64,000 bases of DNA from Rhizobium sp. ACO-34A (GTDB lineage Bacteria; Pseudomonadota; Alphaproteobacteria; Rhizobiales; Rhizobiaceae), in assembly GCA_002600635.1 (NCBI GenBank), contig CP021372.1, forward strand, positions 124,001-188,000, in the 5' to 3' direction. The position numbers and the translations under genes were made by a program. Positions 7,864 through 16,935 of the stretch are shown here, piece by piece (within the stretch, counting starts at the first letter, position 1; every line of letters begins with the position of its first letter). The notes beneath the pieces were generated by a model. The model was not told the DNA's origin and did not search any database. It worked only from the letters and a program-made list of their open reading frames with translations.

Positions 7864-9141
7864 ATGTCCATGACCTCGTCCCTCAAGCCGCACTACAGCA
7901 CCGTCATCATCGGTGGCGGGCAGGCGGGCCTTTCCGCCAGCCACTATCTCAAGAAACGCGGCATTGATCACATCGTCTTCGAAAAGAAGACCGTGGCGCA
8001 CAAATGGAAAGACGAACGCTGGGATGCCTTCTGCCTTGTGACGCCGAACTGGCAATGCCAGCTTCCCGACCACCCCTACGATGGCGACGACCCGCATGGT
8101 TTCATGGTCAAGGACGAGATCCTTGCCTATGTCGACCGCTTCGTGAAGAAGGTGAATGCGCCGGTGCTGGAAGGAACGACGGTCACCTCGGTCGAGAAGA
8201 CTGGCGAGATCTTCAGGGTCGAGACTTCGGCTGGCACCGTGACGGCCGACAGCGTGGTCCTCGCCACCAGCCTCTACAGCCGTCCTGCAATTCCACGCGC
8301 TGCCGAGCGCCTGCCGGAAAGCATCCTGCAGCTGCACACTGCCGACTACCGCAACCCCGGCCAGCTGCCGGAGGGCGCGGTCATCGTCGTCGGCTCCGGT
8401 CAGTCCGGCTGCCAGATAGCAGAAGACCTGCACCTTGCAGGGCGCAAGGTGCATATGGTGACCGGAAATGCACCGCGCTGCGCCCGCTTCTACCGCGGCC
8501 GGGATGTTGTCGACTGGCTTGCCGATGTCGGCCAGTACGACATCACCGTCGCCCATGACGGCATGTCGAAGAAGAAGCACGACACCAATCATTATCTCAC
8601 CGGCCGGGACGGCGGACGCGACATCGACCTCAGAAAGTTTGCGCTGGAAGGCATGTCACTCTACGGCCGCATGCAGGGCGTCGCCGGCGGCAGGATGCTG
8701 TTCGAACCGAACCTCAAGGCCAATCTCGACGGTGCTGATCAAGTCTATAACGGCATCAATGCCCTGATCGACCGTCATATCGCGGTAAACGGCATCGATG
8801 CGCCGCCGGCAAGCGTCTACATGCCACTCTGGGAACCGGAAAGCGAACCCGTCCAACTGGATCTCGAGGCCGAAGGCGTCACCTCCGTCATCTGGGCGAC
8901 CGGTTTTCATCCCGACTGGTCCTATGTCGGCTTGCCGATCTTCGACGGCACCGGCTATCCCATCCAGCGGCGCGGCGTGGCCGGCATCGACGGCGTCTAT
9001 GTGCTTGGCCTGCCCTGGCTCTGGACCTGGGGTTCCGGCCGGTTCCTCGCCGTCGGCAAGGATGCCGAGCATGTCGTAAGTCATCTGGCCGGATATCTTG
9101 ACGCCCGGGAACCGGTCGGCAAGCAGGCTGCAAGTGCGTGA
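7864..9141 (+). CDS. MSMEG_0569 family FAD-dependent oxidoreductase
   Basis: The 425-aa flavoprotein has an N-terminal FAD-binding motif VIIGGGQAGLSAS (residues about 14-26) and a second Rossmann motif VIVVGSGQSGCQIAEDL for NAD(P)H, in the style of class B flavin monooxygenases. VIWATGFHPDW near the C-terminus is the ATG motif of such enzymes. AAAGGAA precedes the start. In Nit1C clusters this is the single oxygenase or oxidase, so it may carry out the oxidative step of the pathway. Its stop codon is followed almost at once by the LnmK-like gene, which appears to extend the operon. Confidence 0.9.
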   Translation: MSMTSSLKPHYSTVIIGGGQAGLSASHYLKKRGIDHIVFEKKTVAHKWKDERWDAFCLVTPNWQCQLPDHPYDGDDPHGFMVKDEILAYVDRFVKKVNAPVLEGTTVTSVEKTGEIFRVETSAGTVTADSVVLATSLYSRPAIPRAAERLPESILQLHTADYRNPGQLPEGAVIVVGSGQSGCQIAEDLHLAGRKVHMVTGNAPRCARFYRGRDVVDWLADVGQYDITVAHDGMSKKKHDTNHYLTGRDGGRDIDLRKFALEGMSLYGRMQGVAGGRMLFEPNLKANLDGADQVYNGINALIDRHIAVNGIDAPPASVYMPLWEPESEPVQLDLEAEGVTSVIWATGFHPDWSYVGLPIFDGTGYPIQRRGVAGIDGVYVLGLPWLWTWGSGRFLAVGKDAEHVVSHLAGYLDAREPVGKQAASA

Positions 9142-9210
9142 CCATGAAGATCGCCGCTCTCGATCCACGGGCAGCAACACCCTCCGTGCGGACTGTCGGA
9201 AACCTGGCTG

Positions 9211-9921
9211 ATGAAGGAGCTCGGCCACCGTCACTGGCTGATGCTTGCGCTCCGACTTGGCATGGACAACGCCGATTTTCGGACGTCGGATGGGCGCGAA
9301 GCATATGCCTCGATCTGCGCCAGCCTGCTGGAGGAGCGAGGTGAAGGCCTGCAGGTGGTGAAGGCCAACGACGTCCTCGAGATCCGCTCTTCCTTCTTCT
9401 TCCTTTCGAAGAACAGGCATTGCAGCCATCATCGAATGACAATCGATGGCTATGGGGTTTGCGAGGTCGAGCTTGTTTCCACCTTCGTCGCGCGCCGAAA
9501 GGAGAATGACAACCACTCACTGGCACGCGTTGATCAGGGTTGTGATATTGGCACCTTTGCGACGAGCCGGCTTGCCGATACGGCCTCGGTTATCCGGCGC
9601 CAGGCATTGGAAGCATCGCTCGACGGTGAGGTGCAAGCCACTCGCTTTCCCGAGTTCTCGTTTACACCGGATCCGCAACATGACTTCAACGGCGCGGGCC
9701 TTCTGTATTTCGTCAATTTCCAGGCGATTTTTTCACGCGCCGTGACCATGCTGACCGCCAACGCTCAGCTGCCCAAACATCGGGAGGTCTTCTTTCTCGG
9801 CAATCTCCGTCCCGGCGAGGATGTGAAAGTGACGCTGGTGAAGGGTGAAGGCGAAGGCGTACTTTCCTGCCGAATGACTCGCCCCGACGGCAAGATTATC
9901 GCGCTTTTCAAGGCAGTGTAA
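9211..9921 (+). CDS. LnmK-like / Pnap_2097 family biosynthetic protein, start possibly frameshifted
   Basis: The 236-aa product resembles the Pnap_2097 group of proteins related to LnmK, a double-hot-dog acyltransferase/decarboxylase of leinamycin biosynthesis. Recognisable parts are KELGHRHW near the start and the C-terminal hot-dog half (FNGAGLLYFVNFQAIF). The conserved sequence appears to begin upstream of the first in-frame ATG: the frame reads ...GLSETWL before it and stays open back to 9148 without ATG, GTG or TTG. A good ATG at 9144 lies in a different frame and runs into this region, so a one-base shift near 9180-9190 would join them. Either a non-standard start, a frameshift mutation or a sequencing error is involved. 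Confidence 0.6.
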   Translation: MKELGHRHWLMLALRLGMDNADFRTSDGREAYASICASLLEERGEGLQVVKANDVLEIRSSFFFLSKNRHCSHHRMTIDGYGVCEVELVSTFVARRKENDNHSLARVDQGCDIGTFATSRLADTASVIRRQALEASLDGEVQATRFPEFSFTPDPQHDFNGAGLLYFVNFQAIFSRAVTMLTANAQLPKHREVFFLGNLRPGEDVKVTLVKGEGEGVLSCRMTRPDGKIIALFKAV

Positions 9922-10022
9922 TGGGTCACGCACAGTGCTGTAAGGCTATCTGTCGCCGAGGCGCAGGCCAGAAAGCACCCTCTTCGTGACAGGTGGCAAG
10001 TCCTATGCTCAGAACTTATTGT

Positions 10023-10568
10023 TCATAGCCAGAAGATGACGGTTGCTGCGAGCGCGATAGCGGAGAAGAAGGCCATCGGGCACTTGTCATGGCGTGTAGC
10101 GACACGACGCCAGTCCTTGAGACGCCCGAACATGATCTCGATCCGGTTGCGCCGTTTGTAGCGGCGCTTGTTGTATTTGGTGGTCTTGTTCCGAGATTTC
10201 CGACCCGGAATGCAGGGAGTGATCCCCTTCGCCTGTAAAGCGTCACGAAAACAGTCGGCATCATAACCACGGTTGGCCGGCAGCCATTTGGCCTTGGGAA
10301 GCTCATCAAGCAGGGCGGCAGCGCCGGTGTAATCGCTGACCTGACCTGCGGTTATAGAGAAACTGATCGGGCGACCATTCGCATTCATTACGGCATGAAG
10401 CCTGGTGTTCATGCCACCTTTCGTGCGGCCGATCAGGCGGCCCGCGCCCCCTTCTTTACCCGCAGGCTGGAAGCCCTGCGGTGAGCCTTGAGATAGGTCG
10501 CGTCGATCATGATGATCTTTCGCTCCGGAGCCTCAGGCACAGCCAGGCCTTCCAGCCTGCGGGTAAAG
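10023..10568 (-). pseudogene. IS5-family transposase remnant (two frames)
   Basis: One frame encodes LFTRRLEGL...MIDATYLKAHR.ASSLRVKKG and ends at a TGA. The second frame, entered by a -1 shift at AAGAAGGGGGC, continues as GRLIGRTKGGMNTRLHAV and runs 129 aa to the C-terminus (from the ATG at 10412). That second part contains the DDE-domain segments NRGYDADCF and RNRIEIMFGRLKDWRRVATRHDK. IS427-group elements normally make their transposase by programmed frameshifting at a similar place, so the shift itself need not be a defect; the lost N-terminus is. A perfect 21-bp inverted repeat lies inside (separate entry). Confidence 0.7.
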
Positions 10569-10569
10569 A
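10453..10569. repeat. 21-bp perfect inverted repeat inside the transposase remnant
   Basis: TCTTTACCCGCAGGCTGGAAG at 10453-10473 (21 bases, first base T counted) is the exact reverse complement of 10549-10569, with a 75-nt spacer. The two arms encode FTRRLE and SSLRVK in the same transposase frame. Such a long exact match is unlikely by chance. Confidence 0.6.
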
Positions 10570-10695
10570 GGCCGATCTCGCTGCTTGATCGCTGTCCCCT
10601 GTCGCACGATGAAGGGCGAACCTGCCGAGAACCTTGATTAATGGTTCGACACGGATAACAGGCCGTTGTCGATGGTGGGATATTAACGATCGATG

Positions 10696-11829
10696 TCAGT
10701 GGCCGGCCAGAACCTCGACGAGTTCATCAATCGCGGCGATGCGTGTTGTGGCATGCAAGCTCGCGCGAACACGGTTGGTGTCGTGTATCGTCACAGTGAA
10801 GCCTGCATCGATTAGACGGTTCACCGCTGTGGCGCCTGCAGCCTCGATGACGGCGATTCCGGCCCTTTGTTCAGCAGGCCAATCCGAAAGCAGCCGCAGT
10901 CCTCGACCAGCGGCATTGTCGGCCAATCTTTCGTATCGTTGCTGGATCCTCGACGCGATCCAGTCGAGGCCAACACCTTCGACAAGTTCCAGCGCTTGCG
11001 CAAGACATCCTGCAAGAACAGGAGATGGGCGTGTCGGATCGAAGCGGCCAGCGCCGGGACGTGGTTTCTGGTCGTCGCGACGAATGTCGAGACTGTCCCC
11101 GATACCGCCCCAGTTTGCGGCGAGTGGCCGGATGCGGTCGAGTGCCCTGTCCGACAGCGCCATGAAACCGGTTCCCTGGCCGGCGCGCATCCATTTCTGT
11201 CCTCCGGCGATCACGACATCGGCCAGTGTCCAGTCTTCCTCGACTGCGCCGAATGCCTGAATGGCATCGACGATCAACAACCGGTCGCCGATGGCCTCTC
11301 GGATGCGAGTGAGATCGGCCCGATAGCCGGTGCGAAAATCCACATGGCTCATCGCTACCGCGTCGCACTGTGCGTCGAGATGGGCGTGCAGCAATTCCGG
11401 GGTCACCGGTTCGTCGAGCGTGCCTGCAAGCCTGAGCGCAATGCGGCCGGTCTCAGCCGCGTTCCGCCACGGCCAGACATTGGCCGGAAACTGGTAACGG
11501 CCGCTGATGACACTTGTCCCGGATGGCAGGCCGAGCGCGACCTGCACCAGAGCGGACGAAGTGTTCGAAACCAGCGTGATGTTGCCTTCGGGAAAACCCG
11601 AGAGCCGGGAAAGCACCGCAAGTGCTCTTGGGACTTGCGCGGCGATCATGGCCGCATCGTTCGGCCGTGCCGTCGCAGTTGCCCGCAGCAGGCGCTCGCC
11701 CGTCGCCACCACCGGTTCGCTGACCGGGCCGAGGCTGGCGAAATTGAAATAGCGCTCGTCCTCGACGAAGGCTTGTTCGTATTCCTCCGGTGAGATCGCC
11801 GCGGCCGCGCCTGTGGAAAAGACGCTCAT
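10696..11829 (-). CDS. Class V aminotransferase-fold PLP enzyme
   Basis: The 377-aa enzyme has class V aminotransferase features: LLIVDAIQAFGAV (Asp contacting the PLP pyridine nitrogen), followed by VVIAGGQKWMRAGQG with the Schiff-base lysine. It resembles the isopenicillin-N-epimerase-like and cysteine-desulfurase-like branch. The ATG chosen has GGGGAG eight bases upstream; the open frame extends much further, across the promoter region, but that part shows no conserved sequence. It is divergent from the peptide importer operon and shares with it the control region bearing TTGTCGACAA, suggesting joint regulation. The substrate may be an amino acid released from imported peptides (inference). 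Confidence 0.85.
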   Translation of the reverse strand: MSVFSTGAAAAISPEEYEQAFVEDERYFNFASLGPVSEPVVATGERLLRATATARPNDAAMIAAQVPRALAVLSRLSGFPEGNITLVSNTSSALVQVALGLPSGTSVISGRYQFPANVWPWRNAAETGRIALRLAGTLDEPVTPELLHAHLDAQCDAVAMSHVDFRTGYRADLTRIREAIGDRLLIVDAIQAFGAVEEDWTLADVVIAGGQKWMRAGQGTGFMALSDRALDRIRPLAANWGGIGDSLDIRRDDQKPRPGAGRFDPTRPSPVLAGCLAQALELVEGVGLDWIASRIQQRYERLADNAAGRGLRLLSDWPAEQRAGIAVIEAAGATAVNRLIDAGFTVTIHDTNRVRASLHATTRIAAIDELVEVLAGH

Positions 11830-12181
11830 GCGAACGGCTCCCCGCAACTGGTGTGGGGTTGGGAGACCCATCGCGGGCCTTGCCCCTTCGTGACGGCGCG
11901 AGCCTTCTGCCCGCTCCCGAAAAGGAAGGAAAACACGTCGCGCTTTTCCTCGTGCCGCCAAGCAAATCGTTTGCCGTCGGGAGTGCCTGGAGCGGCGGAC
12001 GATGAACCCCTCATTGCAGGCCCCCTCTTGGTGTTCATCTTTTTTTGGTCGACAATAAAAATACCAACTTGTGTTCTCTTTGTCGACAAGAGAGTTGACA
12101 GACGGAGGATGAGAGGCGAGTTTCATGGCAGTGACGCCGCGCCCGGCATCGGCCGGATCGCATACAAAAAGGGGAATACTG
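11830..12181. promoter_or_regulatory. Divergent promoter region with FadR-type operator candidates
   Basis: No gene is seen here. The right half is AT-rich and contains TGGTCGACAA (12046-12055) and the perfect palindrome TTGTCGACAA (12080-12089). The palindrome is part of a 21-bp block (12069-12089, reverse strand) matching 20 of 21 bases at 20800-20820 before the dihydrodipicolinate-synthase-like gene. GT-N2-AC symmetry is the pattern bound by FadR-subfamily GntR proteins, one of which is encoded at 20053-20751. Confidence 0.6.
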
Positions 12182-13924
12182 ATGGCCTTCGATCGCATAC
12201 GCTTCACCAAGCGCATGATGGTGTCTCTTCTTGCCGCTTCATGCTCGACGCTTGCCCTTGCCGCCGACCCGCAGGCGGGCGGCGTTCTCAGGATCGTCGG
12301 CACGGCCGATATCGACCATTTCGATCCCACCTCCGCCGCACTCGTAACGAGCAACAACTTCATGCGTGCCGTCAGCCGCCAGCTCATCAGCTACGAGGCC
12401 TCGACAGATGAGAACCTCAGGATCGAGCCCAAGGGCGACCTTGTGACCGAGGTTCCGCAGCCTTCCAACGGCGGCCTGACCTACACCTTCACCCTGCGTG
12501 ACGGCGTGGCATGGAACACGCCGACCGGTGCCCGCCCCATCGTTGCCGCCGATTTCGAGCGCGGCATGAAGCGCATGTGCAACCCGGCGCTCGGTTCGGC
12601 AGCTCTCACCTATTATGTCGACCTGATCAAGGGCATGAGCGCCTTCTGCGAGGGCTTCGCGAAGGTCGAGCCGACCGTCGAAGTCATGAAGGCCTATGTG
12701 GAAGGCAACGACATCGAGGGTATCGAGACGCCCGACGACAAGACCATCGTCATCCACCTCACCGAAACGGCCGGCGATTTCGTCTATATGCTGTCGCTGC
12801 CCACTGCCGCCCCTGCGCCGATCGAGGTTCTGGACTATCTCCCGGACGGCCCGGACTATCGTTCGAACTTCATCTCCAGCGGTCCCTACACGGTCGATGA
12901 ATACGTTCCGGACGGGCGCATTCATCTTGTGCGCAACCCGGCCTGGAAGACCGAATCCGACACCCTGCGCAAGGCTTACGTCGATGAAGTCGACATCACC
13001 CTCGGCATCCAGCCGGACGCCGCCATCCAGCAGCTGCAGGCCGGCGACGCCGACATGACCTACGACATCACCATTCCTCCGGCGACGCTTCACCTGTTGA
13101 CAGCCGGCGGTGACGACAAACTGCTGACCATGTCGGTCGGCCGCACGGCGTTCCTGTTCGTCAACACCGTTTCGGACAACAACAACGGCGCGCTGAAGGA
13201 CATCAAGGTCCGTCAGGCCATCCAGTACGCCATCGACAAGGCGGCTATCGTCCAGCAGATGGGCGGCTCGACGCTGGCCCAGCCGCAGAACGGCATTTTC
13301 GGTCCTGGCGTGCTCGGTTACCATGAATTCGACCTGTATCCGTCGGAAGGTGCAAAGGGCGATCCTGAAAAGGCCAAGGCCCTTCTGGCAGAGGCGGGCT
13401 TCCCGAACGGCATCAAGTTGAAGATGCCCTACCGCAACCAGAACGATCTGCCGGCCATCGCCCAGACCATTCAGGCAAGCCTGAAGAAGGCCGGTATCGA
13501 GATCGAACTCACCCCCGTGGCGGCGGCGGACTACTATTCCAAGTTCATGACCAATCCGCTGAACACCAAGGAAGGCAACTGGGATATCGCTCCGGTCGGC
13601 TGGTCGCCGGACTGGGTCGGCGGCGCGGCACGCTCGGTGTTCCAGCCGCAGTTCACCTTCAACGGCACGCACCAGACCTATAACTACACGGACTACAACA
13701 ATCCCGAGGCCAACAAGATTGCCCAGCAAGCGATCAATGCCACGACTTCGGCGGAAGCAGCCCGTCTGTGGGGCGAAGTCGATCAGCTGGTCATGAAGGA
13801 CGCACCGGTCGTGCCTTATGTCGCGGAAAAGATCGTGCTCTATCGCGGAGCCGCGGTGCAGAACTTCCAGCCCTATGCGCTCGGCGCGCAGGGCGACTGG
13901 ACCAACGTCTGGCTGGAACGTTGA
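12182..13924 (+). CDS. Peptide/nickel-type ABC transporter substrate-binding protein (SBP_bac_5)
   Basis: The 580-aa family 5 binding protein has a signal peptide (basic MAFDRIRFTKR, hydrophobic MMVSLLAASCSTLALA, cleavage near AAD). The mature part shows the family pattern: GGVLRIVGTADIDHFDP near the N-terminus, YTFTLRDGVAWNTPTGARPIVAADF, and later KDIKVRQAIQYAIDKAAIVQ. It delivers oligopeptides or similar ligands to the permeases encoded downstream. AGGGGAAT precedes the chosen ATG; an upstream in-frame extension of 19 codons was rejected because it would spoil the signal peptide. Two strong hairpins follow the stop codon. Confidence 0.93.
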   Translation: MAFDRIRFTKRMMVSLLAASCSTLALAADPQAGGVLRIVGTADIDHFDPTSAALVTSNNFMRAVSRQLISYEASTDENLRIEPKGDLVTEVPQPSNGGLTYTFTLRDGVAWNTPTGARPIVAADFERGMKRMCNPALGSAALTYYVDLIKGMSAFCEGFAKVEPTVEVMKAYVEGNDIEGIETPDDKTIVIHLTETAGDFVYMLSLPTAAPAPIEVLDYLPDGPDYRSNFISSGPYTVDEYVPDGRIHLVRNPAWKTESDTLRKAYVDEVDITLGIQPDAAIQQLQAGDADMTYDITIPPATLHLLTAGGDDKLLTMSVGRTAFLFVNTVSDNNNGALKDIKVRQAIQYAIDKAAIVQQMGGSTLAQPQNGIFGPGVLGYHEFDLYPSEGAKGDPEKAKALLAEAGFPNGIKLKMPYRNQNDLPAIAQTIQASLKKAGIEIELTPVAAADYYSKFMTNPLNTKEGNWDIAPVGWSPDWVGGAARSVFQPQFTFNGTHQTYNYTDYNNPEANKIAQQAINATTSAEAARLWGEVDQLVMKDAPVVPYVAEKIVLYRGAAVQNFQPYALGAQGDWTNVWLER

Positions 13925-13938
13925 GTTTCAGCAGCGAC

Positions 13939-14003
13939 CGGCGCGTCGTCTGACTGACGCGCCGAAGGACATCGCAGGCCGGGTGCGTCGTATTCGCACC
14001 CGG
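13939..14003 (+). promoter_or_regulatory. Two GC-rich hairpins after the binding-protein gene
   Basis: A 9-bp stem (CGGCGCGTC/GACGCGCCG, 13939-13964, 8-nt loop) and a second 9-bp stem (CCGGGTGCG/CGCACCCGG, 13979-14003, 7-nt loop) lie between the binding-protein and ATPase genes. Neither has a U-run, so partial attenuation or protection of the upstream mRNA is more likely than full termination. Confidence 0.6.
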
Positions 14004-14125
14004 TCCGAATGCCTGAACGGCCACCCCGGATGGGAACGCTGGCCGCCGCAATACTTTTCAATCCGCGCATCCGTGCGTCACCAGGTCGGTAATCCGTTTG
14101 CCGCGAACATGGATGAGGAGGCGCT

Positions 14126-15973
14126 ATGCCCATACTCGAGGCACGAAATCTCACTATTCGCATTCCGACCGAGGACGGCGTGGTGCAAGCCGCCCGAAAC
14201 GTGTCGTTCTCCGTGGAAAAGGGCGAGTTCTTCGGCATTGCCGGTGAATCCGGCTCGGGCAAGAGCGTTCTGACGCAGGCGATCATGGGCATGCTGCCCA
14301 ATGCCGATATCGATGGGCAGGTGCTTTTCGAAGGCACTGATCTGCTGAGCCTTGGTCCTCGCGACATGCGCAAGGTGCGCGGTGCGCGGATCGGCATGAT
14401 CTTTCAGGACCCGCTTTCCAGCCTGCATCCCTATTACACCATCGGCGGTCAGATCGCCGAAATGATCCATGCCCATGAGCGCGTTTCCCGCGATCAGGCC
14501 AGAAAGCGTGTCTGCGAACTGCTGGAGAGGGTGGGGATCGCCGATGCCGGGTCTCGTTTTGACAGCTATCCGCATCAGTTTTCCGGTGGCATGCGCCAGC
14601 GTGTGATGATTGCCATGGCGCTCGTGCTCAACCCGCCGCTGATCATCGCCGACGAGCCGACGACGGCGCTCGACGTGACCGTCCAGCAGCAGATCATCGA
14701 ACTGATCAACGAAATGCGCCGTGAACGCGGAACCACCGTCATCATGATTACCCACGATCTCGGCCTGCTCGCCAGCGTGGCCGATCATGTCATGGTCATG
14801 TATGCCGGCAATCGCATGGAGACGGGCAAGAGCGAAGATCTCTTCAGTTCTCCCGCCCACCCCTATACGGCCGGACTGCTCAATTCCTCGCCGGCCAACT
14901 ACACGCCGGGAAGCGCGCTCGTTCCCATTCCCGGCCGTCCGCCAAGCCTTATTCACCTGCCGCGCGGCTGCGCCTTCCGCACACGATGCCAGCATGCTTC
15001 CGCGCAATGTCTGAACGCCCCGCCGTTGCGCGTATTCGAGGACGGGACGAACAGCCTCTGCTGGCTTGAAAGCCTGCCCGAAGTCGAGGCATCGACGGAA
15101 ACGCGAGCCGCAGCGGTGTCAGTGCCGCCGGAGCGTCCGCGCATCATGGAAGCCCGCGACGTTCGCCTGAGCTACAATCTCGGCGGCCTGTTCGAGGGCG
15201 CGAAGACGCTGGACGTGCTGAAGGGCATAGACCTCGATCTCTACAAGGGCGAGACGCTTGGCCTCGTCGGGGAGTCGGGCTGCGGCAAATCCACGCTCGC
15301 ACGCGTACTTGCCGGACTGACGCCGGCGACGGGCGGATCGGTTCACTTCGAGGGCCGGGCCATCGAAAGCCTGTCGAACCGGGAGTGGCGCGAAATGCGC
15401 AAGCGTGTCCAGCTTGTCTTCCAGGACCCGTTCGGCTCTCTCAATCCACGGCGGCGAGTCAGCTCGATCATCGGCGAACCGCTACGCATTCACGACATCT
15501 GTTCTGGCGCCGCCCGCAAGCGGGCCGTGCAAGAGTTGATGGAGCGCGTCGGTCTCAACCCCGAACACTACAACCGTTTCCCTTCCGAGTTTTCCGGCGG
15601 CCAGCGCCAGCGTATCGGTATTGCTCGCGCACTGGCGCTCAACCCTGAACTCGTCATCTTCGACGAGCCGGTGTCGGCGCTTGACGTCTCCATTCAGGCG
15701 CAGGTGCTGAACCTGATGCGGGAGCTGCAGCAGGAGCTGAAGCTCACCTATCTGTTCATTTCCCACGATCTTGCGGTGGTACGCCATGTCTGTGACCGCA
15801 TCGCCGTGATGAGCAAGGGACGCATCGTCGAACTGGCCGATGCCGAGACGATCTATACCAATGCCAGCGATCCCTACACACGGGAGCTGATCGCGGCCTC
15901 CTTCCACGAGCCGCGCGTCAGCGCATCGCGTGTCCGCAGGCTGGTCGAAACCATTCCGGGAGAAGTTGCGTGA
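14126..15973 (+). CDS. Peptide ABC transporter ATPase, DppD-DppF fusion
   Basis: This 615-aa protein joins two complete nucleotide-binding domains. The first has GESGSGKS (Walker A), FSGGMRQRVMIAMAL (signature), IIADEPTTALD (Walker B) and ITHDL (switch His). The second has GESGCGKS, FSGGQRQRIGIARAL, VIFDEPVSALD and ISHDLAVV. The oligopeptide-type cysteine motif region (LPRGCAFRTRCQHASAQC) follows the first domain, as in DppD/OppD. Both sites look competent. It energises import through the two permeases that follow, and its end overlaps the GTG start of the next gene. Confidence 0.93.
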   Translation: MPILEARNLTIRIPTEDGVVQAARNVSFSVEKGEFFGIAGESGSGKSVLTQAIMGMLPNADIDGQVLFEGTDLLSLGPRDMRKVRGARIGMIFQDPLSSLHPYYTIGGQIAEMIHAHERVSRDQARKRVCELLERVGIADAGSRFDSYPHQFSGGMRQRVMIAMALVLNPPLIIADEPTTALDVTVQQQIIELINEMRRERGTTVIMITHDLGLLASVADHVMVMYAGNRMETGKSEDLFSSPAHPYTAGLLNSSPANYTPGSALVPIPGRPPSLIHLPRGCAFRTRCQHASAQCLNAPPLRVFEDGTNSLCWLESLPEVEASTETRAAAVSVPPERPRIMEARDVRLSYNLGGLFEGAKTLDVLKGIDLDLYKGETLGLVGESGCGKSTLARVLAGLTPATGGSVHFEGRAIESLSNREWREMRKRVQLVFQDPFGSLNPRRRVSSIIGEPLRIHDICSGAARKRAVQELMERVGLNPEHYNRFPSEFSGGQRQRIGIARALALNPELVIFDEPVSALDVSIQAQVLNLMRELQQELKLTYLFISHDLAVVRHVCDRIAVMSKGRIVELADAETIYTNASDPYTRELIAASFHEPRVSASRVRRLVETIPGEVA

Positions 15974-16935
15974 GCGTCGAAACCCAAGAGGAAGAAGTAG
16001 CGACGGTCGTCCAGCGCAGCCCTTACGAATTGACGATGCGCCGTTTCACCCGCGACAGGGCCAGTCTGGTGGCGTTGGCTTTTATCCTGCTGCTCGTGCT
16101 TTTCGCGGCCTGCGCGCCATTGGTCGAAGCTGCGACCGGGCATTCCGCCATCGAACAGTATCGCGAAACCGGACTGAGCTCGATGGGCATGCCGGTTACG
16201 CCAAGCAGCGAATTCCTGCTCGGCACGGATCATCTGGGCCGCGACGTGCTCGTTCGGCTTGCCTATGGCGCGCGGGTGTCATTGCTCGTCGGCGTGCTGG
16301 CGTCGCTCGCGGCCGCGGTGATCGGGCTTACCGTGGGTGTGGTTGCGGGCTTTTTCGGTGGTCCGACGGATATGGTGCTCAGCCGGATCATGGACCTCGT
16401 GATGAGCGTGCCGTTCCTGCTTTGCGCACTCGCGCTGGTTTCCGTCTTCGGCTCCAGCCTGGGGCTCAGCGTCGGCGTGATCGTCTTCTTCAGCTGGACG
16501 ACCATGGCTCGGGTCATCCGCGCCGAGGTGGTGTCGCTTCGTCGAAGGGAATTCGTCGAGGCGAGCCGATCGCTCGGCGCCGGTCCTGTCTCCATCATGG
16601 TGCGGGATATCCTGCCCAATCTCAGCGTGCCAATCATCGTTTACACGACGATGATGATCCCCAGTTCCATCGTCTTCGAGGCCACGCTTTCCTTTCTCGG
16701 GCTCGGCATCGTTCCGCCCACTCCGAGCTGGGGCGGCATGCTGGCGGATGCGGCCGGCAATTCGATCTACCTTGTCGCCTGGTGGCTGGTGATCTTTCCC
16801 GGCGCAGCTCTGCTTATGACGACGCTCGCCTTCAACATTCTCGGCGACGGTCTTCGCGATGCGCTCGACCCGAAACCGCGCCCGGTTCGCAGGAGCCGTT
16901 TCCGCAAGCCGGGCAGAAAGGCAGGCCGCGCATGA
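15970..16935 (+). CDS. Peptide ABC transporter permease (DppC-like)
   Basis: The 321-aa protein has a cytoplasmic N-terminus, then a first helix LVALAFILLLVLFAACAPLV, a periplasmic stretch ending LGTDHLGRDVLVRLAYGAR (a hallmark of DppC/OppC), and the binding-protein-dependent transport core with EASRSLGAGPVSIMVRDILPN as the EAA loop contacting the ATPase. GTG start overlaps the ATPase stop (GTGA). The C-terminus is basic. Together with the next permease it forms the membrane channel. Confidence 0.93.
   Translation: MSVETQEEEVATVVQRSPYELTMRRFTRDRASLVALAFILLLVLFAACAPLVEAATGHSAIEQYRETGLSSMGMPVTPSSEFLLGTDHLGRDVLVRLAYGARVSLLVGVLASLAAAVIGLTVGVVAGFFGGPTDMVLSRIMDLVMSVPFLLCALALVSVFGSSLGLSVGVIVFFSWTTMARVIRAEVVSLRRREFVEASRSLGAGPVSIMVRDILPNLSVPIIVYTTMMIPSSIVFEATLSFLGLGIVPPTPSWGGMLADAAGNSIYLVAWWLVIFPGAALLMTTLAFNILGDGLRDALDPKPRPVRRSRFRKPGRKAGRA

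Larger units (their letters stand above)
10016..10640 (-). mobile_element. Truncated IS5-family (IS427-like) insertion sequence
   Basis: Reverse-strand coding sequence for the C-terminal two thirds of an IS5-type transposase occupies most of this stretch. The N-terminal helix-turn-helix part found in intact elements is missing, and I could not recognise terminal inverted repeats or a target duplication, so the limits are approximate. It separates the Nit1C operon from the peptide-uptake block. Confidence 0.7.

Noticed and set aside
11830..12387. N-terminal extension of the class V aminotransferase frame to 563 codons
   Set aside because: It would cross the divergent promoter and overlap the binding-protein gene antisense; homology starts near the ATG at 11829, which has its own ribosome site.
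12239..13729. 496-codon antisense frame over the peptide-binding protein
   Set aside because: Low-complexity shadow of a clear gene with a signal peptide.
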